Shown: in pieces, positions 1 through 9,316 of the stretch | Layout of the letters: each line of letters starts with the position of its first letter | Position numbering within the stretch: position 1 is the first letter of the stretch | NCBI GenBank assembly: GCA_018399355.1 | Contig: JAGYOA010000003.1 | Location: 1-35,094, forward strand | Origin: Candidatus Woesearchaeota archaeon | GTDB taxonomy: Archaea > Nanobdellota > Nanobdellia > Woesearchaeales > CG1-02-33-12 | Direction of reading: 5' to 3' | DNA length: 35,094 nucleotides | Notes under the pieces: generated by a model | What the model was told of the DNA's origin: nothing | Databases searched by the model: none | The model's input: only the letters and a program-made list of their open reading frames with translations | Translations under genes and position numbers: made by a program

Positions 1-138
1 ATTATATAAGATTAAATTGACATAAATACTTATTTTTTAAGTAAAATAACATTTTAAATACTTAATATTTAAGAATAATTTATATAAACCTTATTTATTA
101 AGACTAAATAGAAAAAAAATTATTGAATAATAAAAAAA

Positions 139-882
139 TTAATCGTTCTCAACTCTTGGGGCCAAAACAAAGCTTAATGCAACCTTATCCACTTCCTTGT
201 ACTCTAACTTTAGAGGATAGTCTTTGTTGAACTGGATTATTACATTATCTGAAAGCTTTGAGCCATTAACCATCTTTTTAAGGTATTCAATAGAATATCT
301 GGATTTTATTTTTTCTTTTGAGTCTGAAACAATATTAGTGTCTTCTCCCTGATTCATATCAACAGTTGCCTTATTCAAATCTCCCTCTGCTTCGATAGTA
401 AACTTGTTTTGCTCTGCAATAAAGCTTACTGACTCTGCAACAATATCAGCATCCTCTATAGCGCTTGTTAAAATATCTGATTTTGTTTTTATTGTAACAG
501 GAAATGTTAACTGGGGAATTTTCTGCTCTTTTTCCTCAATCTCTATAACAGGCAAAGAAAATACCCTTGTTGTTTTTGACTTCAGCTGTATCTTCAGCTT
601 GTCTTCCTCTAAATCAATAGTAAGAATATCATTTGGACTTGCCCTTCTCAAGACCTGCTTCATCCTGCTAAGGTCAATAGCTATCTTAACCTCTTCCTTA
701 ACATCATACTCAACAAAGCAGCTTGACAACAATTTAAATATAACCATAGCCACATTTGCAGGGTCCATGGCAACCATCTCTACTCCATTGGGCCCAATCT
801 TAAACCTGGCTTCATTAACAAGTTCTGATATAACTGATATGCTGTCCTTTAAATATTTTGGTTCTGCAAGTGTAAGTTTCAT
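139..882 (-). CDS. pcn: DNA polymerase sliding clamp (PCNA)
   Basis: 247-aa ORF; MKLTLAEPKYLKDSISVISELVNEARFKIGPNGVEMVAMDPANVAMV and C-terminal LSFVLAPRVEND match archaeal PCNA pattern. Confidence 0.96.
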   Translation of the reverse strand: MKLTLAEPKYLKDSISVISELVNEARFKIGPNGVEMVAMDPANVAMVIFKLLSSCFVEYDVKEEVKIAIDLSRMKQVLRRASPNDILTIDLEEDKLKIQLKSKTTRVFSLPVIEIEEKEQKIPQLTFPVTIKTKSDILTSAIEDADIVAESVSFIAEQNKFTIEAEGDLNKATVDMNQGEDTNIVSDSKEKIKSRYSIEYLKKMVNGSKLSDNVIIQFNKDYPLKLEYKEVDKVALSFVLAPRVEND

Positions 883-918
883 TTTATACCCCCAATAGAA
901 TAATAAAACACTATCTAT

Positions 919-2277
919 TTATAAATTTTGTTGTAAAACAACACGCTGCCCGTTCTTCATCATATGGACATTTTTTTCTTTATAGCCCATCTCAATCGCA
1001 AGCTCTTTCATGGCCATAGTCATCTTCTGCTCTCCATGAGCAGGCATTATGTGTTTTGGCCTAACCAAACTAATCAAATCGCGCAAATCCTCTCTTGCAG
1101 CATGGCCTGAAACATGAATCCCAGTAAACAATCTTACGTGCTGGCTTTTCAGGTTTTCCTCTAAAACCTTTCTATTCTCTATATTTGTTGGGGTAGGAAT
1201 TGTGTTGCAGGAAAATATAATATGGTCATCTTCCTTCAGCTTAAAATCAAGCTCCCTGTTTGCCAGCCTTGACAATGCGGCCTTTGGTTCTCCCTGATGG
1301 CCAGTCAAAACAACAAGAAACTTTTCCATTCCCATCTTGTTCATTTTCACAAGGCTTTTTTTTATCTCTTTTCTGTACTTAAAAATCTTGACATCATTGA
1401 ATTTTGCAATGCCTGCTTTCTCACTTGCAGTGCAGTATCTCTCCAAAGACCTTCCCATAAAAACAACCTTCCTGTTCAGCTTTTTTCCGAGGTCTACAAT
1501 GCTTCTTAATCTTGCTATATGAGAAGAAAAAGTGCTTACAAATATTGCCTTACCTTTGTTTCCAGTCCCAAGCAAAACGTCTTTTAGCATTTCTTTTGCA
1601 ACAGACTCAGAAGGGGTTTTCTTATGGCTTCTTGAATATGTTGAATCAACTATTAAGCATAAAACCCCTTTTTTGCCAATCTCTTTCATCCTTTTGTAGT
1701 TTGGCTTTTCCCCTATTGTTGGGAAATTGTCAAACTTAAAGTCATTTGCATAAAGGATTATTCCATATTTTGTATGCAGTGCAACCATCACTGTCTGAGG
1801 CGTTGAATGAGTTATATTGATAAACTCCATCCTAATATTTTTAGATATCTGAAAAACAGAATTCGAGGCTAATTTCCTTATCTTGTTCTTTATCTTTATC
1901 CCTTCATTTTTTAGTATTGCTTTTAAAACCTCTATAGTAAAAGGTGTTCCAAGAATAGGAGCATCATAATTATCTGCAAGATAAGGAATCGCTCCTAAGT
2001 GGTCAAGGTGGGCATGAGTAGGGATAATTGCCTTAACCTTATCTTTCCACTCTTCTATCTTTGTTATATCAGGAACAGCTCCTACTTTTATAAGTTCAGA
2101 AGGGTCAACATTGAGAAGATCTTCGTCTTCTGTATATTTGATATAACTTTCAAGATGAATACCCATATCAATTATTACTACTTCATTATCAATCTTGATG
2201 GCAGTCATGTTTTTTCCAACTTCATTATAGCCGCCAACAGCACATATTTCTATCATTTCATTAAAGAAAAAATACAT
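919..2277 (-). CDS. rnj: RNase J-type metallo-beta-lactamase/beta-CASP exoribonuclease (start possibly at internal Met, MIEICAVGG)
   Basis: GGYNEVGKNMTAIKI, THAHLDHLGAIPYL (HxHxDH), beta-CASP segment VSTFSSHIARL, C-terminal HVSGHAAREDLRDLISLVRPKHIMPAHGE. Confidence 0.92.
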   Translation of the reverse strand: MYFFFNEMIEICAVGGYNEVGKNMTAIKIDNEVVIIDMGIHLESYIKYTEDEDLLNVDPSELIKVGAVPDITKIEEWKDKVKAIIPTHAHLDHLGAIPYLADNYDAPILGTPFTIEVLKAILKNEGIKIKNKIRKLASNSVFQISKNIRMEFINITHSTPQTVMVALHTKYGIILYANDFKFDNFPTIGEKPNYKRMKEIGKKGVLCLIVDSTYSRSHKKTPSESVAKEMLKDVLLGTGNKGKAIFVSTFSSHIARLRSIVDLGKKLNRKVVFMGRSLERYCTASEKAGIAKFNDVKIFKYRKEIKKSLVKMNKMGMEKFLVVLTGHQGEPKAALSRLANRELDFKLKEDDHIIFSCNTIPTPTNIENRKVLEENLKSQHVRLFTGIHVSGHAAREDLRDLISLVRPKHIMPAHGEQKMTMAMKELAIEMGYKEKNVHMMKNGQRVVLQQNL

Positions 2278-2300
2278 CTTATTTAAAAAGGTTTTGTAAA

Positions 2301-2429
2301 TGCGGGGGAAGGGATTTGAACCCTCGTATCCACTAAGGAAATGGATATCGCATAATGCTTAAATCATCGCCGAAGCTCATCACTCAAATAACTTGAGTCC
2401 ATCGCATTTGACCGCTCTGCCACCCCCGC
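2301..2429 (-). tRNA. tRNA-Leu(CAA), class II, with a putative ~45-nt intron at 37/38 (intron about 2347-2391)
   Basis: Minus strand GCGGGGG...CCCCCGC-A acceptor; D-arm GCAGAGCGGTCAAATGC; anticodon stem ATGGA/TCCAT with loop CTCAAG; variable arm TTCCTTAGTGGATAC; T-arm GAGGGTTCAAATCCCTT. Confidence 0.93.
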
Positions 2430-2473
2430 ATATGTTTAAGAATTGGATTTTATTATAAAAAGCTTTTGAAAAC

Positions 2474-3700
2474 TTACCTTATAAATCTCAGTAAACCATA
2501 TTTTTTTAGTTTTTCATAAATACTTCTGTTTAAGTCATAGTTTCCTCCATGCTCACATTCCTCATCCAATAAAAGGTTCCCATCTCTCATCACAAAATTT
2601 TCCTTTAAACCACAGTCCCTGGCTATAACCCTCATTTTATTATAATTTTCTGAAAGCCAAATATCCTTAAATCTTTTATCTTCAAGGCTGTCAATTATTT
2701 TATGCGCGCAACAGAAAGAAATTCCATCAGAAACCCAATATCTTGAAAAATACCAACCAACAAAACACCCTTTATCCTTATAAAAATTTGCCTCCCAGTT
2801 ACCTGACTTAGGTTCAAAGCTTTTTATCTGGACATTTATATTATTTTGAATGTTAATATTATAATCATTGGCCTTTTCCTTAACTTTTTTTAAAATATCA
2901 TTAAACTCAGTCTTTTCTTTCTCACTTAACATAATATTTTTCAATTTTATATTGTGCATCAGCTGAAATCTTATTTCATTTGCTCCAACATTGTTGGCCC
3001 ACTCTAACATATCCATGGTTTCCCTGTAATTTAATTTGTTTATAACCTCAATTATTATTATCCTTGGCAATGATTTATTCTTCTGTTTTTTATATGATGA
3101 AAGAAACGATATGTTATCCTCTATTTTTTTAAAAATATTTTTGCCTGAAAAGGGATGCAACTCCTCATAAGTTTTGCTGTTTGATGCAGATATGCTGCAA
3201 TACAGTTCTTCTAATCCCATATCAACTAGTTTTTTTGAATAATCCTTATTTAAAAGTACAGCATTAGTAAAGATTTGCAGATGAATATCTTTATTTTTTA
3301 CATACCTTGCCATCTCTATTACATCTGGATGGGTTAATGGTTCTCCCGCACCACTGAAAAAAATAAGTTCTGTACTAAGCTCATCAAGGTCATCAACTAA
3401 TTCTTTGAATTTTCTTAATTCTATCTTTTTCTTCTTCCACTCTTCAGAATAATACCTGTCTGCTGCATCCTTAGAGTGAAACCAACAATATAAACATTTT
3501 AAGTTGCAGCTGTTTGATATATCTAAATGAAAATATGCGGGACCAACAATTGCCTTGCAGCAGACTATACCCAAAAGCCTTAGTACATCTTCTTTACTTT
3601 CATATTTTGATATTTTTCTGAATATTTCAGTTAGCTCTTTTTTTTCACTTAATTTAAAACTAGAATTGTTCAAATTTTCAACTACTTGGTTTATGACCAT
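2474..3700 (-). CDS. Radical SAM protein with C-terminal Cys-rich (SPASM-like) region
   Basis: LDISNSCNLKCLYCWFHS (CxxxCxxC), FFSGAGEPLTHPDV; C-terminal CFVGWYF...FCCAHK...C...C. Confidence 0.88.
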   Translation of the reverse strand: MVINQVVENLNNSSFKLSEKKELTEIFRKISKYESKEDVLRLLGIVCCKAIVGPAYFHLDISNSCNLKCLYCWFHSKDAADRYYSEEWKKKKIELRKFKELVDDLDELSTELIFFSGAGEPLTHPDVIEMARYVKNKDIHLQIFTNAVLLNKDYSKKLVDMGLEELYCSISASNSKTYEELHPFSGKNIFKKIEDNISFLSSYKKQKNKSLPRIIIIEVINKLNYRETMDMLEWANNVGANEIRFQLMHNIKLKNIMLSEKEKTEFNDILKKVKEKANDYNINIQNNINVQIKSFEPKSGNWEANFYKDKGCFVGWYFSRYWVSDGISFCCAHKIIDSLEDKRFKDIWLSENYNKMRVIARDCGLKENFVMRDGNLLLDEECEHGGNYDLNRSIYEKLKKYGLLRFIR

Positions 3701-3749
3701 TTACTTAGAAATCTTACTGCTGTTTTTATATCTTATGGTGTTATAAAAA

Positions 3750-4112
3750 TCACATGCTGTTAAGCCTTGCCTCTATTTCAGCTAAGTCTGTTTCAAGCCT
3801 CGCTATTTCCTCATTCTCTATTTTAACCTTTTTTTGAGTTTGTTTTCCTGTTCTTGTTTTAGAACTTTCTTTTGACTCAGTTTGAATGCCTTGCCTTGGA
3901 AATGTCTTTTTTAAAAAAGAGAAAAGTTCTGTTATTTCATCAATCTTTTTCTTGAATTCAGCTGTTTTTTTGCTTTTTTCCTCTCTTATTGACATTATCT
4001 TTTCATAATCTTTTAGATTTTCTATTATCTTTTTAGAGGATTCAAGAAGGCTTTTTCTTACTTCTTTTGGCTTTTTTACGCCAACATAAAAATTATCATC
4101 AGTTTTTGCCAT
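3750..4112 (-). CDS. Small charged coiled-coil protein, function unknown
   Basis: 120-aa ORF, Lys/Glu-rich predicted coiled coil, closely spaced behind two similar small genes. Confidence 0.7.
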   Translation of the reverse strand: MAKTDDNFYVGVKKPKEVRKSLLESSKKIIENLKDYEKIMSIREEKSKKTAEFKKKIDEITELFSFLKKTFPRQGIQTESKESSKTRTGKQTQKKVKIENEEIARLETDLAEIEARLNSM

Positions 4113-4128
4113 TTTAAATTATTTAAAT

Positions 4129-4350
4129 CTACAATTTTCCAAGTTCCTGGTCAACAAGCTTTATTCTTTTTTCAATATCTTCAAGGTTTGAATCCCATTT
4201 GCTGAGCTGGTTATATTCCTGAATCTTCAGCTCGCTTATGCTCTTCAGTATTTCCTTTGCCTCTTCAAGCTTAACTTTAAGCAGATTAACTGTGCTGATT
4301 ATCTTTTTATAATCTTCAATTTTTATAAATACCTGTGCGCTTTCCTGCAT
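4129..4350 (-). CDS. Small coiled-coil protein, function unknown
   Basis: 73-aa ORF; heptad-like MQESAQVFIKIEDYKKIISTVNLLKVKLEEAKEIL; between two co-directional genes with short spacing. Confidence 0.72.
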   Translation of the reverse strand: MQESAQVFIKIEDYKKIISTVNLLKVKLEEAKEILKSISELKIQEYNQLSKWDSNLEDIEKRIKLVDQELGKL

Positions 4351-4354
4351 TGTA

Positions 4355-4987
4355 TCACCCTTTTGATATTATATCATCAACAATCATTATTTTTCCTTGA
4401 AGCCCTTCAAGAGACTTTTTTAATTTTTCCAGCTCTAAATAATCTTTCTGCTTTAATTTTTCCAGCTCACCAACAGACTGTTCAAAATTTCTTGCAATAC
4501 CTGAAACTTCAATATAATTCACTATTCCACTATATTTTTTTACATTCACAAAAACAGGTCCTTCCTTTGTTTCCTCCTCAAAGGACTCTTTATCTAATAT
4601 TCTGGGTTTTTCTTTATATTGTTTTTTATCTGGTTGTTTAACTTGTTTTTTTTCATTGAAAGAAGAAACCAGTTCTGAAAAATGCTCCATTTCATCTTCT
4701 ACATTTTTACCTTGGTTGTGATCTTGAAAAGTTTCTTCTTGCTTTTTGACAGCTGGCTTTAATATTGGTCTTTCATCCATAGAAGGAATAGAAATCTCAT
4801 TTTTGTTTAGGTCTTCAAGCGGCTCTATTTTCGGCAGAGGAGCTATTCCTTCATCAGGCATTGTCGGAAATTCAGGAAGCTCTGTTAGATTATCAGAGCT
4901 ATCATTTATCTCAAGAGAAGGGGCCTCGGTTGGCATTTCTTCATCTTTTATCTCCTCTTTTTTCTTGTTGAAGTTAAACATGGCCAT
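4355..4987 (-). CDS. Disordered/coiled-coil protein, function unknown
   Basis: 210-aa ORF; Pro/Glu-rich N-terminal half, helical C-terminal half; 4-nt gap to downstream small gene. Confidence 0.75.
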   Translation of the reverse strand: MAMFNFNKKKEEIKDEEMPTEAPSLEINDSSDNLTELPEFPTMPDEGIAPLPKIEPLEDLNKNEISIPSMDERPILKPAVKKQEETFQDHNQGKNVEDEMEHFSELVSSFNEKKQVKQPDKKQYKEKPRILDKESFEEETKEGPVFVNVKKYSGIVNYIEVSGIARNFEQSVGELEKLKQKDYLELEKLKKSLEGLQGKIMIVDDIISKG

Positions 4988-5172
4988 TATATCACAGTAA
5001 TAAATTCCTCTTTATTAAAAACTTTTTGTAGTACTCAATAATAGTTACATTTATTTAAAAATGATTTCTTCAGCTAAATGAATCAAATATTTTATGTTTT
5101 TTAATTTTTTCAAAGAATTTTTTCCAGTTTTTTGTTTTGTTGCATTAATTTAACTTTATTTTTTGTCGCTTT

Positions 5173-5295
5173 TCAGCTTTGCATATTTTCAAAAGCCCTT
5201 TTTATCAGCTCAGGACTTGAGCCCCAAATTCCTGAGGACAAAACTAAGGGATTTTTTATTTTTATTCTGTTAATTTTTGTGCTTAAGTCTGTCAT
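5173..5295 (-). pseudogene. pyrD: Truncated N-terminal remnant of dihydroorotate dehydrogenase (pyrD-like)
   Basis: Manual translation of minus strand 5295-5173: MTDLSTKINRIKIKNPLVLSSGIWGSSPELIKRAFENMQS*; matches the PyrD N-terminal pattern (DLS.K..GI..KNP.vLaSGi.G.s.e..kr); no barrel continuation recognised after the stop. Confidence 0.7.
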
Positions 5296-5360
5296 TTTAT
5301 ATTTCAGTTTATTTTTTCAATAACTTAAACTTTTCTACAAATAAAAAAATAAAAAATAAA

Positions 5361-6593
5361 TTATACTGCTGGCTTATCCTCTCTTCCTGGGAGTGTAAGA
5401 TTAAGCAAAACTCCAACAACACTTGCAAGGCCTATCCCTGCAATTGAGAAAGTTCCCCATGAAAGCACAGCACCCCCTATTCCTATTGTCAGGATTATTG
5501 ACACTATCACAAGGTTTCTTGTCTTGTCCATGTTTGGCCTTGCCTCTAGCAAAGTCCTTACTCCGACTGCAGCTATCATTCCAAACAGCAAAATCATTAT
5601 TCCTCCTAAAACCGCTCCGGGAATTGTCTGAAGAATTGCCCCAAGCTTTCCGACAAATGCAAGTATTATCGCTGTTACTGCAGCTATCCTCATCACGACA
5701 GGACTGTAAACCTTTGTTAATGCAACAGCTCCTGTAACCTCAGAGTATGTTGTGTTTGGAGGACCTCCAAAAAATCCTGCAAGCATGGTTGCAATTCCAT
5801 CACCTAATATTGTTTTGTGTATTCCGGGATTTTCAACAAAGTTTTTTCCTGTAACCTTGCTTATTGTGTATATATCCCCTATGTGCTCAATCAATGGAGC
5901 TATTGCAACAGGAGCAAAATAAATTATCGCGCTCCAGTTAAACACAGGAAAGGTAAAATTTGGAATTGAAAGCCATGCAGCTTCTCTTATTGGAGTGAAA
6001 TCAACCAATCCCATAACCAATGCAACTGCATATCCTCCTATTATTCCACCTAAAATAGGAATAAGTTTCAGCATACTTTTTCCAAAAGTTACCATTAATA
6101 CCGCAACAACCAATGATATTATTGCCAAAAGCCAATTTCCCTTTGCCATATCTATTCCAGTCGGTGCCAAGGCAAGGCCTATGGACATAATCACTGGGCC
6201 GATAACAACTGCAGGGAAGTATTTTTCAACTATCTTTATTCCTTTTTTTCTTACAATCAATGAAACAAGCACATAAATAAAGCCTGCTGCAATTAATCCT
6301 CCTAAAGCTCCGGGCAGACCATAAAGCTTAATTCCTCCTACAATCGGCGCTATAAATGCAAAGCTGCTTCCTAAAAATATTGGAACCTTGCCCTTTGTAA
6401 TGAAATGAAACACCAGTGTTCCAATTCCTGCTGTAAACAACGCAACTCCAGGGTCAAGCCCTGTAAGCAAAGGCACAAGAACAGTTGCACCAAATGCCAC
6501 AAAAAGCATCTGCACTCCTAAAACAAGCTTCGCAGCACTGCTAAGTTTTTTAACTTCTTTGTTTGCTGTATTAGACACAGCATTTTTTTCCAT
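5361..6593 (-). CDS. uraA: Uracil/xanthine permease (NCS2 family)
   Basis: 410-aa multi-TM protein; LGVQMLFVAFGATVLVPLLTGLDP, FAPVAIAPLIEHIGDI, GFFGGPPNTTYSEVTGAVALTKV typical of UraA; next to upp. Confidence 0.93.
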   Translation of the reverse strand: MEKNAVSNTANKEVKKLSSAAKLVLGVQMLFVAFGATVLVPLLTGLDPGVALFTAGIGTLVFHFITKGKVPIFLGSSFAFIAPIVGGIKLYGLPGALGGLIAAGFIYVLVSLIVRKKGIKIVEKYFPAVVIGPVIMSIGLALAPTGIDMAKGNWLLAIISLVVAVLMVTFGKSMLKLIPILGGIIGGYAVALVMGLVDFTPIREAAWLSIPNFTFPVFNWSAIIYFAPVAIAPLIEHIGDIYTISKVTGKNFVENPGIHKTILGDGIATMLAGFFGGPPNTTYSEVTGAVALTKVYSPVVMRIAAVTAIILAFVGKLGAILQTIPGAVLGGIMILLFGMIAAVGVRTLLEARPNMDKTRNLVIVSIILTIGIGGAVLSWGTFSIAGIGLASVVGVLLNLTLPGREDKPAV

Positions 6594-6623
6594 TTTTACA
6601 CCCCCTTTATCGCTTAAAACGAT

Positions 6624-7259
6624 TTATTTTGTTCCAAATAACCTATCCCCTGCATCACCTAATCCTGGAAGAATATAACCTACATCATTTAAGCACTGGT
6701 CAATTGATGCTGTATAAACATCAACATCAGGATGCTTTTCCTGTATTTTTTTTATTCCTTCTGGGGCTGCGACAAGGCAGATTGCCCTTATTTTTTTGCA
6801 GCCATTGTTTTTCAGAATCTCTATTGTTTTTATCATTGAGTTGGCTGTTGCAAGCATAGGGTCAACAATAACAGCCATTCTTTCCTGAATATCATTTGAC
6901 AGCTTAGAATAATATTCCACTGCCTCAAGAGTTTCATGATCGCGGTAAAGCCCTATAAAATTTACTTTTGCAGAAGGAATCATTTTCAATAGGCCGTCAA
7001 GCATTCCAATGCCTGCCCTCAAAATCGGAACAGCCACAAGTTTTTTCCCTTTTATCTCCTTAACCTTAGTTTCTTCAGCCCATCCATTTATTGTTTTTTC
7101 CTTTAAAGGTAAATCACGTGTTGCCTCGTATGTAAGAAGTGATGCGATTTCGCTGGTTATTTCCCTGAACTCTTTTGTGTTAAGACCAGGATTTCTTAAG
7201 AGGCCAAGCTTGTGCTCAATCAGTGGATGCTTAACCTCAATAACTGCGATAGCTATCAC
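6624..7259 (-). CDS. upp: Uracil phosphoribosyltransferase
   Basis: [66 protein letters not shown]. Confidence 0.96.
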   Translation of the reverse strand: MIAIAVIEVKHPLIEHKLGLLRNPGLNTKEFREITSEIASLLTYEATRDLPLKEKTINGWAEETKVKEIKGKKLVAVPILRAGIGMLDGLLKMIPSAKVNFIGLYRDHETLEAVEYYSKLSNDIQERMAVIVDPMLATANSMIKTIEILKNNGCKKIRAICLVAAPEGIKKIQEKHPDVDVYTASIDQCLNDVGYILPGLGDAGDRLFGTK

Positions 7260-7445
7260 CCGTTAACATTTTAATGCAAACAAGAAAGGTATTGCCTAGA
7301 AACAGCTTAGAAAACTTTTTTTTATGAAAAAAACACATTCTAAAAAAGAATAAAGGAAGGTACTCCTTTATATACTTTTATTTTTTGCAGAATATGCTTT
7401 TCTAGAAAATAAATATTTTAATACTAATCTTTCTTATTATAACAT

Positions 7446-8450
7446 ATGAAAGAGGCAAGCTATTACAAAAAACTAAATAACGATAATGTTCAGTGCGAGC
7501 TCTGTCCTAGGAATTGTATTATAAAAGAAGGGGATTATGGTTTTTGCAATGCGCGTAAAAACATTGATGGAACTCTTTATTCTATAGTATATGCAAAGCC
7601 ATGCGCAATGCATATTGACCCAATTGAAAAAAAGCCATTATATCATTTTATGCCTGGTGAAAATGCTCTTTCAATTGGAACTTCTGGATGTAACCTTGAA
7701 TGCAAACACTGCCAGAACTGGAGCATGTCCAGATCAAAACCAGAGGATTTTTTTGTTAAAGAAATAACACCAGAACAGGTTGTAGAGAATGCAATTGATA
7801 ATAATTGCAAAATAATTGCCTATACTTACAATGAGCCCACTGTTTTTTATGAGTACATGATTGAGTGTGCAAAACTTGCAAAGAAAAAAGGAATAAAAAA
7901 TGTTATAGTATCCAATGGTTTTATTAACCAAGAGCCTCTTAAAGAGCTCTGCAAATACATAGACGGGGCAAATATTGACTTAAAATCTTTTGATAATGAT
8001 TTTTATAAAAAGATAACAAACTCATGGATTCAACCAGTGCTTGAATCTCTCAAAATTCTAAAAAAGAATAATGTATGGCTTGAAATTACAATGCTGATAA
8101 TACCAAAACTTAATGATGACCCTGAAAAAATAAAGCAAATGTGCAACTGGATAAGAGATAATCTTGGAAAAGATGTTCCACTGCACTTCAGCGCATTCTA
8201 TCCATGCTACAAGCTGCTTGGATATCCTCCTACTAAAAAAGAAACACTGTTAAAAGCAAGGAAAATAACATTAGAAACTGGTTTAAAGTATGTTTATGTT
8301 GGAAATGTTGGGCCTTCAGATGAAAACAATACGCACTGTTACGAATGCAATTCAATTGCTATTGAGCGTTTATCATTCGGGGTTGTTAAAAATAACCTAA
8401 AAAAAGGAAAATGCCCCTGTGGTGAGAACATTCCCGGTGTTTTTGAATGA
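7446..8450 (+). CDS. amrS: AmmeMemoRadiSam-system-type radical SAM enzyme
   Basis: CELCPRNCIIKEGDYGFCNARKN, YHFMPGENALSIGTSGCNLECKHCQNWSMS, AYTYNEPTVFYEYM, LHFSAFYPCYKL. Confidence 0.9.
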   Translation: MKEASYYKKLNNDNVQCELCPRNCIIKEGDYGFCNARKNIDGTLYSIVYAKPCAMHIDPIEKKPLYHFMPGENALSIGTSGCNLECKHCQNWSMSRSKPEDFFVKEITPEQVVENAIDNNCKIIAYTYNEPTVFYEYMIECAKLAKKKGIKNVIVSNGFINQEPLKELCKYIDGANIDLKSFDNDFYKKITNSWIQPVLESLKILKKNNVWLEITMLIIPKLNDDPEKIKQMCNWIRDNLGKDVPLHFSAFYPCYKLLGYPPTKKETLLKARKITLETGLKYVYVGNVGPSDENNTHCYECNSIAIERLSFGVVKNNLKKGKCPCGENIPGVFE

Positions 8451-9316
8451 AAAAAGATTATTCAATTGATGCAGTTTTGCTGGCAGGGAAAAGCGATAAT
8501 TATGACTTAGGAGTTGAATACAAACCTCTTCTTGAAATAAATAAAAAACCAATGATTAAGTATGTTGTTGATGCACTTTATAATTCTAACTATGTTGATA
8601 ATATTCACATTGGAGGAGAAAAAGAATTAAATAATGTTTTTGGAAACTATAATTCAAGGGTTTCTGTTTTAGAATCAAAGGAAAATATTGTTGATAATAT
8701 AATGATGCTTACGGAAAAAGCAGATAGTAAAAATGTTTTTATAATAACTTCTGACCTCCCTCTTGCAACAAACAAAAACATTGATAATTTCATTGAAAAA
8801 TGCACAAATGAATCTTATTTTGATTTTTGCATTTCATACTTTCTTAGAGATGAAAATTATTACAAAGAATTCAAAGAAGTTAAAAAAAGCTCTTCTTTAA
8901 AAATTCCCTTATTAAAAAATATACCTGGAATTAAAAATGGATGTGTGTTTATGGCAAACAGGGAATCCCTCCTTAAATTAAAAGAGGATGAAAAGATTTT
9001 AGAAATAATGAACTCTCTTTACAGTGATAGGAAAGGAAAACCTTATGAATATGTCAAAAAAGGTATAGAAAAAATTGGAATAAGAAAAAAGCTTTTAATC
9101 TATACTATTTTAAAAGGACTTATAAAATCCCCTTTTCATATAGGTGGCTCAAACTTGTTTTCAATTTTAAAAAAAGATTTAGGAAACCTTATAGAAAGAA
9201 AAACAGGTTATTCTTTCTTAATCAGGCAGTGTCATTCAAATCTTGGGGTAGATGTAGACAGTTTAAGTGAAGCAAAAGAGATTGAAAAAATATTAAAGAA
9301 AGAAAATAAAAGTTAA
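8447..9316 (+). CDS. MobA/GlmU-like nucleotidyltransferase
   Basis: DAVLLAGKSDNYDLGVEYKPLLEINKKPMIKYVVDAL; overlaps upstream radical SAM gene by 4 nt. Confidence 0.8.
   Translation: MKKDYSIDAVLLAGKSDNYDLGVEYKPLLEINKKPMIKYVVDALYNSNYVDNIHIGGEKELNNVFGNYNSRVSVLESKENIVDNIMMLTEKADSKNVFIITSDLPLATNKNIDNFIEKCTNESYFDFCISYFLRDENYYKEFKEVKKSSSLKIPLLKNIPGIKNGCVFMANRESLLKLKEDEKILEIMNSLYSDRKGKPYEYVKKGIEKIGIRKKLLIYTILKGLIKSPFHIGGSNLFSILKKDLGNLIERKTGYSFLIRQCHSNLGVDVDSLSEAKEIEKILKKENKS

Noticed and set aside
404-898. 164-aa plus-strand ORF
   Set aside because: Antisense shadow of PCNA; no recognisable domain, low-complexity hydrophobic translation
2347-2391. Box C/D-like guide RNA in the tRNA intron (GTGATGA resembles box C)
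   Set aside because: No box D (CTGA) and the 45-nt intron is too short for a normal C/D guide
5132-5323. 63-aa plus-strand ORF
   Set aside because: Overlaps the minus-strand pyrD-like fragment; no plausible domain
7352-7369. AAAGGA-AGGTAC-TCCTTT inverted repeat in the upp/amrS divergent region
   Set aside because: Only 6-bp arms overlapping a TATA-like element; could arise by chance, so not promoted
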